Origin: Porcincola sp945869225 | GTDB taxonomy: Bacteria > Bacillota > Clostridia > Lachnospirales > Lachnospiraceae | DNA length: 64,000 nt | Direction: 5' to 3' | Assembly: GCF_052118625.1 (NCBI RefSeq) | Contig: NZ_JBQKGW010000008.1 | Span: 1-64,000 of the forward strand | Part shown: piece after piece, positions 25,931-33,264 of the stretch | Position numbering within the stretch: position 1 is the stretch's first letter | Layout of the letters: the number at the start of each line of letters is the position of its first letter | The notes under the pieces: model-generated | Told to the model about the DNA's origin: nothing | What the model saw: only the letters and a program-made list of their open reading frames with translations | The model's database searches: none | Position numbers and translations under genes: made by a program

Positions 25931-26610
25931 GACTGTTCTGCGCCCTCCTTTTGCGCCTGTATCTGACCGGACAGCCAGCTGCAGAAGGCCTCAAACCCTT
26001 CTCCGGTTGCAGCACTGACAGGGAAGACCGGAACGGATGGCTTCCTGAGATGGATGTTTGTCTTCACCTGATCCAGGCTGAAGTCGAAGCACTCCATCGC
26101 ATCGATCTTGTTGATCAGAACCGCATCCGCCTTCTCAAACATCAGCGGATATTTCAGCGGTTTGTCGTCTCCCTCCGGAACGGACAGGATGACAACGTTG
26201 AGATCCGCGCCGGTATCGAACTCTGCCGGGCAGACCAGGTTGCCGACGTTCTCGAGGAAAACCAGATCGAGCTTCTCCGACCCGATCGCGGAAAGACCCT
26301 GGCGCGACATGTCCGCATCAAGGTGGCACATGCCGCCCGTATGGATCTGGATCGCGTCAACGCCGGATGCGGCAATCGTCCTCGCATCGACATCACTGTC
26401 GATGTCCGCCTCCATGACGCCGATTCTGAAACGGTCCTTCATCCTTGCGATGATCTGCTTCAGGCTTGAAGTCTTCCCGGAACCGGGGGAAGACATGAGA
26501 TTGACGTAATACGTTCCCTGCTGTTTCATTTCCCCGCGGAGTCTGTCCGCGTCCTTGTCATTGTCGGCGAGAAGACTTTCCTTCGCCTCGATGATCTTAA
26601 CTTTATCCAT
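25927..26610 (-). CDS. hypB: HypB paralogue 2, GTPase with intact metal site
   Basis: HypB GTPase of 227 residues, about the same length as and closely similar to paralogue 1 without gaps over the G domain. Walker A is SPGSGKT (41-47). The metal site is complete: Cys95-His96 in GGMCHLDA and Cys127 in NLVCPAEFD, corresponding to Cys166, His167 and Cys198 of E. coli HypB. It follows hypA on the minus strand and overlaps paralogue 1 (ATGA). With HypA it should load nickel into a [NiFe] hydrogenase or another nickel enzyme, none of which is in this window. Confidence 0.93.
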   Translation of the reverse strand: MDKVKIIEAKESLLADNDKDADRLRGEMKQQGTYYVNLMSSPGSGKTSSLKQIIARMKDRFRIGVMEADIDSDVDARTIAASGVDAIQIHTGGMCHLDADMSRQGLSAIGSEKLDLVFLENVGNLVCPAEFDTGADLNVVILSVPEGDDKPLKYPLMFEKADAVLINKIDAMECFDFSLDQVKTNIHLRKPSVPVFPVSAATGEGFEAFCSWLSGQIQAQKEGAEQS

Positions 26611-26681
26611 CTGTGAAGCTCCTTTGAATGATTTGCTGAATGATCTGCCTGACCCCGGCCCCCCGGATTTCTGAACCGGAC

Positions 26682-27029
26682 TCAGCTGTCCGCCTCGATC
26701 TGCTTGATGATGTATTCATTCCCCTGGACAAGGACGGTATCCCAGCTTCCACAGTGCGGGCACTGACGGCCGCCCTGCACGGTGCCGTAACGCTGCCCGC
26801 AGCTTTTGCACAGCGTGACGGCAGGAATCTGCTCATAGAGAAGGCGACTGCCCTTCAGAAGGCTGCTTTTGTCGGAGACCCAGCCCCAGAGGTCGGACAT
26901 ATAGTCGAAGATGACGCCGGTTACCTCTCCGATCTGAAGCGTGACGCTCCCGATATGGCGGATGTCATTCTGTGCCGCAATTTTTTCCACCTCGTCCGCC
27001 ACGTGGTAGACGATTCCCATTTCATGCAT
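26682..27029 (-). CDS. hypA: HypA nickel metallochaperone
   Basis: HypA of 115 residues. It starts MHEMG, in which the N-terminal amine, His2 and Glu3 form the nickel site. A zinc site is made by two CxxC pairs (CKSCG and CPHCGS). HypA and HypB hand nickel to the large subunit of hydrogenases or to urease-type enzymes. The frame is open far upstream, but the ATG at 27029 follows CAGGAG and is the only start giving the essential His2. It is the first gene of the hypA-hypB-hypB operon. Confidence 0.94.
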   Translation of the reverse strand: MHEMGIVYHVADEVEKIAAQNDIRHIGSVTLQIGEVTGVIFDYMSDLWGWVSDKSSLLKGSRLLYEQIPAVTLCKSCGQRYGTVQGGRQCPHCGSWDTVLVQGNEYIIKQIEADS

Positions 27030-27112
27030 ATCCGGATTCTCCTGCCTGCCGGGACTTTTTCTGCACCCGAAACGTTTTGCTGCACGAAGACCTGCTGTGC
27101 AGACACCGTAAT

Positions 27113-27142
27113 ATTTTACCACACAGAAAGAATGCACGGCAA
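27113..27142 (-). promoter_or_regulatory. Probable promoter of the hypA operon
   Basis: On the minus strand TTGCCG and TAAAAT are spaced by 18 bases, and TGG before TAAAAT makes an extended -10. It lies about 90 bases before the hypA start. The -35 is weak, so confidence is moderate. Confidence 0.4.
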
Positions 27143-27203
27143 ATGCTGCAGCCTGTTTGTTCAGCGCTTGCTTAAATCCGCTCTTCCTTGACCTGTACAG
27201 TTG

Positions 27204-27212
27204 TGCTATGAT
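27204..27212 (+). promoter_or_regulatory. Extended -10 promoter of the small Lys-rich gene
   Basis: TGCTATGAT, an extended -10 element, lies about 33 bases before the start of the 36-codon gene. TTGACC upstream is too close (13 bases) to be its -35. Confidence 0.45.
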
Positions 27213-27245
27213 ATCCGGGATTATGCAGTGAAGGAGGTTTGCGCC

Positions 27246-27356
27246 ATGAGTAAGATGGGAAAGAAGAACAAGGACAGCAAGGAAGCGGAGGCAAAGAAGG
27301 TCAAGCAGCAGCTTGCAGCCCTGAAGAGACGCCAGGCGGCGAAGAAGAGCAAGTGA
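27246..27356 (+). CDS. 36-residue Lys-rich peptide
   Basis: Small open frame coding MSKMGKKNKDSKEAEAKKVK followed by a 16-residue Gln/Ala/Lys/Arg-rich end. AAGGAGG stands eight bases before the ATG, an extended -10 is just upstream and a terminator lies six bases after the stop, so it has all parts of an independent gene. It is predicted to be one highly charged helix with no membrane segment or signal peptide. I do not recognise a family. Roles such as a nucleic-acid or ribosome-associated peptide are only guesses from its charge. Confidence 0.72.
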   Translation: MSKMGKKNKDSKEAEAKKVKQQLAALKRRQAAKKSK

Positions 27357-27361
27357 TGACA

Positions 27362-27402
27362 AGGCGCAGGAGGCAGGATTGCTCCTGTGCCTTTCCTTTT
27401 CC
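27362..27402 (+). terminator. Terminator after the small Lys-rich gene
   Basis: AGGCGCAGGAG (27362-27372) pairs with CTCCTGTGCCT (27382-27392) with one wobble pair and is followed by TTCCTTTTCC. Confidence 0.7.
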
Positions 27403-27560
27403 GGGAAACGGAGAATCACGGCAATCAGCTCCGCCAGAATGATTCTGCCTGGCAGAAGCATTCTGGGCAGACCGCATGCATGGCGCAGGTAATATTTGGA
27501 ATGACAGGAGCGTCAGGATAGGCGCGCCGGCGGATGGAAGACAGACGGGAATCATAGCGA

Positions 27561-29408
27561 ATGAATATACTGAATCTTGAACATATCACGAAAAACTACG
27601 GGACGCATCAGCTGTTCACGGACTTGTCTCTGGGAGTCAGCAGCGGTGACAGGATCGGCCTGATCGGTGTCAATGGGACAGGAAAGTCCACTTTGCTGAA
27701 GATCGCGGCAGGCATTCTGGAGCCGGATGAGGGAACCGTGGTCAAGGGCAGGGATGTCAGTATCTCCTATCTGGCACAGACGCCTGACTTCGGAACAGAC
27801 CGGTCTCCCTACGAAGCGGTGATGCATGGCAGGCGTCCGGGGACAGAAGAGGAAGCTCAGGCGCGCGCCATGCTGAACCGGCTCGGAATCACGGACCACA
27901 CGGCTGAGCTGTCCAGTCTTTCAGGCGGACAGCGGAAGCGGATCGCACTGGCGCAGACGCTTCTGTCGCCCGCTGAGGTGCTGATTCTGGACGAGCCGAC
28001 CAACCACCTCGACCAGGAGATGATCCTCTTCCTGGAGGATGCCATCCGGCGCTTCAAGGGCGAGCTGCTGCTGGTTACACACGACCGGTACTTTCTGGAC
28101 CGTGTGACAAACCGGATTGCGGAGCTGGACCGGGGCAGGCTGTATATCGTGGACGGCGGCTACGAAATCTGGCTTGAGCGCAAGCAGGAGCGGGATCAGG
28201 CAGAAGTCCGGGCGGAGGATAAACGGCAGAACCTGCTGCGGACGGAGCTGGCCTGGATCCGGCGGGGAGCACAGGCACGCTCCACCAAGCAGCAGGCGCG
28301 GATTGATCGTTTTGAGGATCTTCGTGAGGCATCCAGGGAAGCGCGGGCACGGATGGAGAAGAGCACGCTGACGGTCAGCTCCATATCCACACGCCTTGGG
28401 AAGAAGACGGTCGAGCTGGAGGATATCTCGAAAGCCTACGGGGACCGGGTACTGTTTTCCCATTTCACCTACCGGTTTCTGCGGGATGACCGGGTCGGCT
28501 TCATCGGGAGAAATGGATGCGGAAAGTCGACCATCATGAATGTGATTGCGGGGCTTATTCAGCCGGATACCGGTACTGTGACGGTCGGGGAGACGGTGAA
28601 GATCGGCTATTTCCGTCAGGAGTCCGGGGAAATGGATCCGGAGGAGACGGTTCTGGGCTGTGTGAAGGCGGTCGGAGAATACGTCCGGACGACGGACGGG
28701 CTGATCACAGCCTCCCAGATGTGCGAGAAGTTCCTGTTTGACAAGAAGATGCAGTGGGCGAAGATCGGAAATCTCTCCGGCGGGGAACGGCGGCGGCTCC
28801 AGCTGCTTCTGGTTCTGATGAGCCAGCCCAATGTGCTGCTGCTCGATGAGCCGACGAACGATCTCGACATCGAGACGCTGGAGATTTTCGAGGATTACCT
28901 CGACCGTTTCCTTGGCATCATCATCGTGGTCTCGCATGACCGGTATTTCCTCGACCGGGTTGTGAACCGGATCTTTGCGTTCGAGGATGGAAAGCTTGTC
29001 CAGTATGAGGGCGGGTTTACGGATTACTATGACAAGCGGCAGGCGCGGAGCGGGGATGGCGGACAGGAAACAGGACGGAAGCCGGCTCCGACAGGCGCAG
29101 TGCAGGAGCTGACCGGGGCACAGGCCTATGCGCAGCAGAAGGCACAGAGCCGCCAGAATCAGAAGCGCCGTATGACCTACAGGGAGCAGCAGGAGTACGA
29201 CCATATCGATGAGGAGATCGCTGCTCTTGAGGAGAAGCTTGATGAGCTGGACCGGCAGATTGGGGAGTGTGCCACGCAGTACACAAAGCTGGAGGAGCTG
29301 ACGGCAGAGCGGCAGAAGACAGCGGAGGAGCTGTCAGCGAAGGAGGACCGCTGGCTGGAGCTCCAGGAGCTTGCAGAGGAGATCGCGGAAGCTTCCGGAA
29401 AGGAATGA
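27561..29408 (+). CDS. ABC-F family ATPase (Uup-like)
   Basis: Soluble duplicated ABC ATPase of 615 residues with no membrane part. First domain: Walker A GVNGTGKST, signature LSGGQRKR, LILDEPTNHLD. Second domain: GRNGCGKST, LSGGERRR, LLLDEPTNDLD. The interdomain linker (about 240-290) is charged and helical. The C-terminal 100 residues form the coiled coil typical of Uup. ABC-F proteins act at the ribosomal E site and relieve stalls, and some give antibiotic resistance. This architecture points to the housekeeping Uup type. The AEC carrier gene follows 47 bases later. Confidence 0.92.
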   Translation: MNILNLEHITKNYGTHQLFTDLSLGVSSGDRIGLIGVNGTGKSTLLKIAAGILEPDEGTVVKGRDVSISYLAQTPDFGTDRSPYEAVMHGRRPGTEEEAQARAMLNRLGITDHTAELSSLSGGQRKRIALAQTLLSPAEVLILDEPTNHLDQEMILFLEDAIRRFKGELLLVTHDRYFLDRVTNRIAELDRGRLYIVDGGYEIWLERKQERDQAEVRAEDKRQNLLRTELAWIRRGAQARSTKQQARIDRFEDLREASREARARMEKSTLTVSSISTRLGKKTVELEDISKAYGDRVLFSHFTYRFLRDDRVGFIGRNGCGKSTIMNVIAGLIQPDTGTVTVGETVKIGYFRQESGEMDPEETVLGCVKAVGEYVRTTDGLITASQMCEKFLFDKKMQWAKIGNLSGGERRRLQLLLVLMSQPNVLLLDEPTNDLDIETLEIFEDYLDRFLGIIIVVSHDRYFLDRVVNRIFAFEDGKLVQYEGGFTDYYDKRQARSGDGGQETGRKPAPTGAVQELTGAQAYAQQKAQSRQNQKRRMTYREQQEYDHIDEEIAALEEKLDELDRQIGECATQYTKLEELTAERQKTAEELSAKEDRWLELQELAEEIAEASGKE

Positions 29409-29455
29409 CCGGGAGAATATGTGCCGCCGGGCGAAGGCGGAGGAGTGAGAATCTT

Positions 29456-30421
29456 ATGGAAAATCTGATCTTCAGTATCAATGCAACGCTGCCGATCTTT
29501 CTGCTGATGGTTCTGGGGTACGTGCTGTCCCTCCTGAAGCTGGTCAGCAGGGATTTCGCAAAGCAGCTGAATTCATTTGTCTTCAAAATTGCGCTGCCCT
29601 TTGAACTATTTGTGGATATGGCGGGGCAGGACTTTGCCTCCGCGTGGAACGGGAAATTTGTCCTGTTCTGTCTGGCTGCCACCTTTCTTTCGATCTGCCT
29701 GGCTGCCCTCATTTCGCGGATTGTTCTGCGGAATGACCGGGCGGAGCGGGGCGAGTTCATACAGGTGGCCTACCGCTCCAGCGCGGCGATTCTCGGGGTG
29801 GCATTCATCCAGAACATCTACGGGGAAGGCCATACGGCGATGGCGGCGCTGATGATGATCGGATCGGTTCCGCTGTACAACATCTTCGCGGTGATTGTGC
29901 TGATGACCACCGCTCAGAACGCGCAGCCGCAGAGCGCAGACAGGCAGTCCCTTGTGAGAAAGACAGTGCTGGGGATCATCACAAACCCGATCCTGCTTGG
30001 CATCTTCATCGGGTTCGCCTGGTCACTTCTCAGACTGCCGCTCCCGGGAATTCCGAAAAAGGTCATCTCGGATGTCGGGAAAATGGCGACACCGCTGGGG
30101 CTGATTGCGATGGGAGCGATGTTCGACCCGGCGGCAGCCAGAAAGAAGGCGGGGCCGGCGATCGCGGCCTCCCTGATGAAGCTTCTGGTGCTGGAGGCAG
30201 TCTTTCTGCCTGCTGCCGTTGCCTTCGGGTTCCGGGGACAGCAGCTTGTGGCTCTGACGGTAATGCTCGGGTCTGCCTCGACGGTTGCCTGCTACGTGAT
30301 GGCGACGAGTATGGGACATGAGGGAACCCTGACATCCAGCACAGTTATGATGACAACGGCGGGCTGTTCGTTCTCGCTGGCACTGTGGCTGTATATTTTG
30401 AAGAGTCTGGCACTGATCTGA
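29456..30421 (+). CDS. AEC (auxin efflux carrier) family transporter
   Basis: Membrane protein of 321 residues with about ten helices in two inverted halves, of the AEC/malate-permease family in the BART superfamily. Bacterial members move dicarboxylates or related anions. The start MENLIFSINATLPIFLLMVLGY is typical. The long upstream open frame overlaps the ABC-F gene and is not family-like; GGAGGAG lies about ten bases before the chosen ATG. The substrate cannot be told. Confidence 0.88.
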   Translation: MENLIFSINATLPIFLLMVLGYVLSLLKLVSRDFAKQLNSFVFKIALPFELFVDMAGQDFASAWNGKFVLFCLAATFLSICLAALISRIVLRNDRAERGEFIQVAYRSSAAILGVAFIQNIYGEGHTAMAALMMIGSVPLYNIFAVIVLMTTAQNAQPQSADRQSLVRKTVLGIITNPILLGIFIGFAWSLLRLPLPGIPKKVISDVGKMATPLGLIAMGAMFDPAAARKKAGPAIAASLMKLLVLEAVFLPAAVAFGFRGQQLVALTVMLGSASTVACYVMATSMGHEGTLTSSTVMMTTAGCSFSLALWLYILKSLALI

Positions 30422-30537
30422 GACAAGACAAAACCGCCCTGGATGCAGCGCAGGGAAGAGGAAAAGTATATACATGTGCGAACACTTATGCTGGATAGAA
30501 AAAATTTCGGAATATCCTGCAATTACATAATGTTTTG

Positions 30538-30566
30538 TTGACAAACAGAATAAGTATGAGTAATAT
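30538..30566 (+). promoter_or_regulatory. Strong promoter of the amino-acid ABC transporter
   Basis: TTGACA (30538-30543) and TAATAT (30561-30566) are separated by exactly 17 bases. The predicted leader is about 135 bases long. Confidence 0.85.
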
Positions 30567-30574
30567 TGTTTTTG

Positions 30575-30700
30575 ACGAGGGCGCCGGACACAGAAGAGTC
30601 AGGCGCCTTTCTGCATAAATATGCAGAAATTGCGGTGCCGGATAACAGGGGGTCAGCCCGCAGCTCTCTTGTTGCCCTGACTGGTTTTGAAAGAGGAGGT
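30575..30700 (+). promoter_or_regulatory. Structured leader of the amino-acid transporter
   Basis: The leader contains a GGCGCC...GGCGCC stem, a stem TTCTGCATA/TATGCAGAA, and a CAGGG...CCCTG pairing just before the ribosome site. It might be an attenuator or riboswitch-like leader. It matches no class that I can recall (not lysine, glycine or T-box). Confidence 0.4.
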
Positions 30701-30706
30701 TTCGCA

Positions 30707-31537
30707 ATGAAAAAAGCAGTAGCTTGTGCAGCGGCAGTTCTGATGAGTGCAGTGATGTGCGTGCCCGCAATGGCAGGTGAAACGGAGGCAGCTGCTCCTT
30801 CCGGGAAAAAGTATGTCATTGCTACCGACACGGTTTTCAAGCCGTTTGAGTACACGGATGACAAGGGAGATTTTGTCGGGATTGATGTGGACATTCTCGC
30901 GGCGATTGCAAAAGATCAGGGCTTTGATTATGAGTTGAAGAGCCTTGGCTGGGATTCCGCGATCGCGGCCTGCCAGGCCGGGCAGGCGGACGGTATGATC
31001 GCCGGCGCATCCATCACAGATGAGAGAAAGAAGAGCGGATGGATGTTCTCTGACGGATACTTTAACGCCACGCAGTCTCTGACAGTGAAGGAAGACTCTG
31101 ATCTTGCAGGCTTTGACGATCTGAAAGGAAAGACGGTCGGTGTCAAGACGGGCACGCAGGGGGCGTCCTATGCGGAAAGCCTGAAGGAACAGTATGGCTT
31201 CTCCATTACCTATTTTGAGGATTCGCCGACCATGTATCAGGCTGTCCTTGGCGGACAGGTGGTCGGCTGCTTTGAGGATACGCCGATTATGCTGACCTCC
31301 ATCAAGGAAGGAAAGCTTGCGCTGAAGGTCCTCGACAATACGCAGAATGAAGGCTCTCCTTATGGGTTTGCGGTCTTCAACAAGGATGAGCAGGCGCTTG
31401 TCGATCTGTTCAACGCCGGGCTGAAGGACATCAAGGCTGACGGTACATATGCAGAGATCATAACGAAGTATCTCGGCGCGGACGCGGTTCCTTCTGAGAC
31501 AGAGGCAGATACAGAGGTTTCAACGGAAGCAGAGTGA
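30707..31537 (+). CDS. Amino-acid ABC transporter binding protein
   Basis: SBP_bac_3 family protein of 276 residues. After a signal peptide ending AMA and a GETEAAA spacer, the domain starts at about residue 35 (YVIATDTVFKPFEY). It has LGWDSAIAACQAGQADGMIAGASIT, KGKTVGVKTGTQG and a C-terminal low-complexity Glu/Thr tail. Such proteins bind polar amino acids such as glutamine, cystine or histidine. A Cys in the signal peptide (VMCVP) does not form a lipobox, so membrane anchoring is not explained. The start follows GAGGAGGT; the upstream open frame runs into the leader. Permease and ATPase genes follow. Confidence 0.9.
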   Translation: MKKAVACAAAVLMSAVMCVPAMAGETEAAAPSGKKYVIATDTVFKPFEYTDDKGDFVGIDVDILAAIAKDQGFDYELKSLGWDSAIAACQAGQADGMIAGASITDERKKSGWMFSDGYFNATQSLTVKEDSDLAGFDDLKGKTVGVKTGTQGASYAESLKEQYGFSITYFEDSPTMYQAVLGGQVVGCFEDTPIMLTSIKEGKLALKVLDNTQNEGSPYGFAVFNKDEQALVDLFNAGLKDIKADGTYAEIITKYLGADAVPSETEADTEVSTEAE

Positions 31538-31577
31538 TGCAGCAGGAGCATCCCGAAGCAACCTGACATGTGAATCG

Positions 31578-31609
31578 GGCTGCCGGCTTAGAAGACCGGC
31601 GGCCTTTTC
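31578..31609 (+). terminator. Attenuating terminator after the binding-protein gene
   Basis: GGCTGCCGG (31578-31586) pairs with CCGGCGGCC (31596-31604) with one wobble, followed by TTTTC. It sits between the binding-protein and permease genes, as at 17060-17099. Confidence 0.72.
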
Positions 31610-31752
31610 AGAGGGAACCGGACATCCATACAGCCGTCCGCACATCTGCATGCAGATCTGTACACTGGTGTGGCGGATGACACCGCATGACCCGACAAAA
31701 AAGGGGCTGCCTGACTGGTGTCTGTGCTGATAAGACAGGAAGGATACGACTG

Positions 31753-32430
31753 ATGGCTTATATACTCAGTAACTATGGCAGTCTTCTGCTGAGGGCGATG
31801 GGACAGACGCTGCTTCTGGCATTGTCCGGCCTGTTTTTTGCATCGATCATCGGCCTGATTTTCGGTCTGCTCGCAGTGGTACACAACAAGGCCTGTAATG
31901 TGATCGAGACAGTGTTCGTGGATGTCATCCGCGGCGTTCCGATGATTGTTCTTGCTTATTTCGTCTACTTTGGCATTCCTTATTTCCTGAACAATATGAT
32001 GGGACAGAATGTGACGCTCAGCGCGTTGACGGCAGGCACGATCTGCCTGTCGCTGAACTGCGGCGCTTACATGGCGGAGATTATCCGCGCGGGCATCCAG
32101 TCGGTGGACCCGGGGCAGATGGAGGCAGCCCGCTCGCTGGGGCTGCCTTATGGAAAGGCGATGCGCAAGGTTGTGATGCCACAGGCGATCCGGACAATGA
32201 TCCCGACGATCATCAACCAGTTCATCATCACACTGAAGGATACGTCGATCCTTTCCGTGATCGGTTTCCCAGAGCTGGTCAATTCGGCAAAGAATGTTGT
32301 TGCCAATACGTTCAGGTCTTTCCAGACATGGTTTATCGTCGCGGTGATGTACCTGATTATCATCCTTGCCCTGTCGAAGGCGGCAAAGGTCATCGAGAGG
32401 AGGCTTAACCGTGGCAGAAAAGCAGTCTGA
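31753..32430 (+). CDS. Amino-acid ABC transporter permease
   Basis: HisM/GlnP-type permease of 225 residues with five membrane helices. The EAA loop reads MEAARSLGLPYGKAMRKVVMPQAIR, the ATPase contact of polar amino-acid permeases. The start follows GGAAGGAT; about 140 bases separate it from the terminator behind the binding-protein gene. Its last 20 bases overlap the ATPase gene, which starts with GTG. Confidence 0.93.
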   Translation: MAYILSNYGSLLLRAMGQTLLLALSGLFFASIIGLIFGLLAVVHNKACNVIETVFVDVIRGVPMIVLAYFVYFGIPYFLNNMMGQNVTLSALTAGTICLSLNCGAYMAEIIRAGIQSVDPGQMEAARSLGLPYGKAMRKVVMPQAIRTMIPTIINQFIITLKDTSILSVIGFPELVNSAKNVVANTFRSFQTWFIVAVMYLIIILALSKAAKVIERRLNRGRKAV

Positions 32431-33163
32431 GGGAAATGTCAAGATTCATGTTTCCCATTTGAGCAAGTCCTTCGGGAAGCTGGAGGTGCTGAAGGACATT
32501 TCAGTCGATGTTCACGAGGGGGAGGTCGTTGTCGTGATCGGTCCGTCGGGATCCGGCAAGTCGACATTTCTCAGATGTCTGAACCGGCTGGAGACGGCTA
32601 CCGGCGGAGAGATTACAGTGGATGGAGAGAATATCCTGGACAGACGGACCGATATCAATCATGTCCGCCAGAATATCGGGATGGTGTTCCAGCATTTCAA
32701 TCTCTTTCCGCACATGGACGTTCTGAAGAACCTGATGATGGCACCGCTGGAGCTGAAAAAGGACGACAAGGAGCGGATGGAACAGACCGCCATGCAGATG
32801 CTGAAAAAAGTCGGCATGGACGAGAAGGCACACGCCTACCCGGATCAGCTCTCCGGCGGACAGCAGCAGCGAGTTGCGATTGCACGGGCTCTCTGCATGC
32901 ACCCGGACATCATGCTCTTTGATGAGCCGACGTCCGCGCTTGACCCGGAGATGGTCGGGGAGGTGCTCGAGGTCATGAAGGAGCTCGCCTCCGAGGGTAT
33001 GACAATGGTGGTGGTCACCCATGAAATGGGCTTTGCAAGAGAGGTCGGCGACCGGCTGCTGTTCATGGACGGCGGCTATATTGTCGAGCAGGGAGACCCG
33101 CGCGAAGTGCTGTCCAACCCGCAGGAGAAGCGGACGAAGGATTTCCTGAGCAAGGTTCTGTGA
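32411..33163 (+). CDS. Amino-acid ABC transporter ATPase (GlnQ-like)
   Basis: ATPase of 250 residues with Walker A GPSGSGKST, Q-loop MVFQHFNLFPH, signature LSGGQQQRVAIARAL, Walker B IMLFDEPTSALD and VTHEMGFARE, typical of GlnQ. The GTG at 32411 after GAGAGGAGG is the best start and lies inside the permease gene, giving a 20-base overlap and coupled translation. Alternative in-frame starts further upstream lack family resemblance. Confidence 0.94.
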   Translation: MAEKQSEGNVKIHVSHLSKSFGKLEVLKDISVDVHEGEVVVVIGPSGSGKSTFLRCLNRLETATGGEITVDGENILDRRTDINHVRQNIGMVFQHFNLFPHMDVLKNLMMAPLELKKDDKERMEQTAMQMLKKVGMDEKAHAYPDQLSGGQQQRVAIARALCMHPDIMLFDEPTSALDPEMVGEVLEVMKELASEGMTMVVVTHEMGFAREVGDRLLFMDGGYIVEQGDPREVLSNPQEKRTKDFLSKVL

Positions 33164-33205
33164 AGCTGGCAATATGACCGGGAAACGGTATCAAAGGCAC
33201 AAATA

Positions 33206-33250
33206 TTGACAATTCCTTAATAATATTGTAACATATCGAATGAATTCGAT
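33206..33250 (+). promoter_or_regulatory. Promoter with overlapping palindromic operator
   Basis: TTGACA (33206-33211) and TAACAT (33229-33234) are 17 bases apart. Immediately downstream, at 33235-33250, ATCGAAT-ga-ATTCGAT forms a perfect 7-base inverted repeat covering the start site, where a repressor would block transcription. The regulated gene is the Lys-rich glucosaminidase. Confidence 0.6.
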
Positions 33251-33264
33251 TAAGGAGGGTCAGT

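Noticed and set aside
30707..30790. Lipobox in the amino-acid binding protein at VMC
   Set aside because: The residues before the Cys (SAVM) do not fit the lipobox, and a normal signal-peptidase I site AMA follows.
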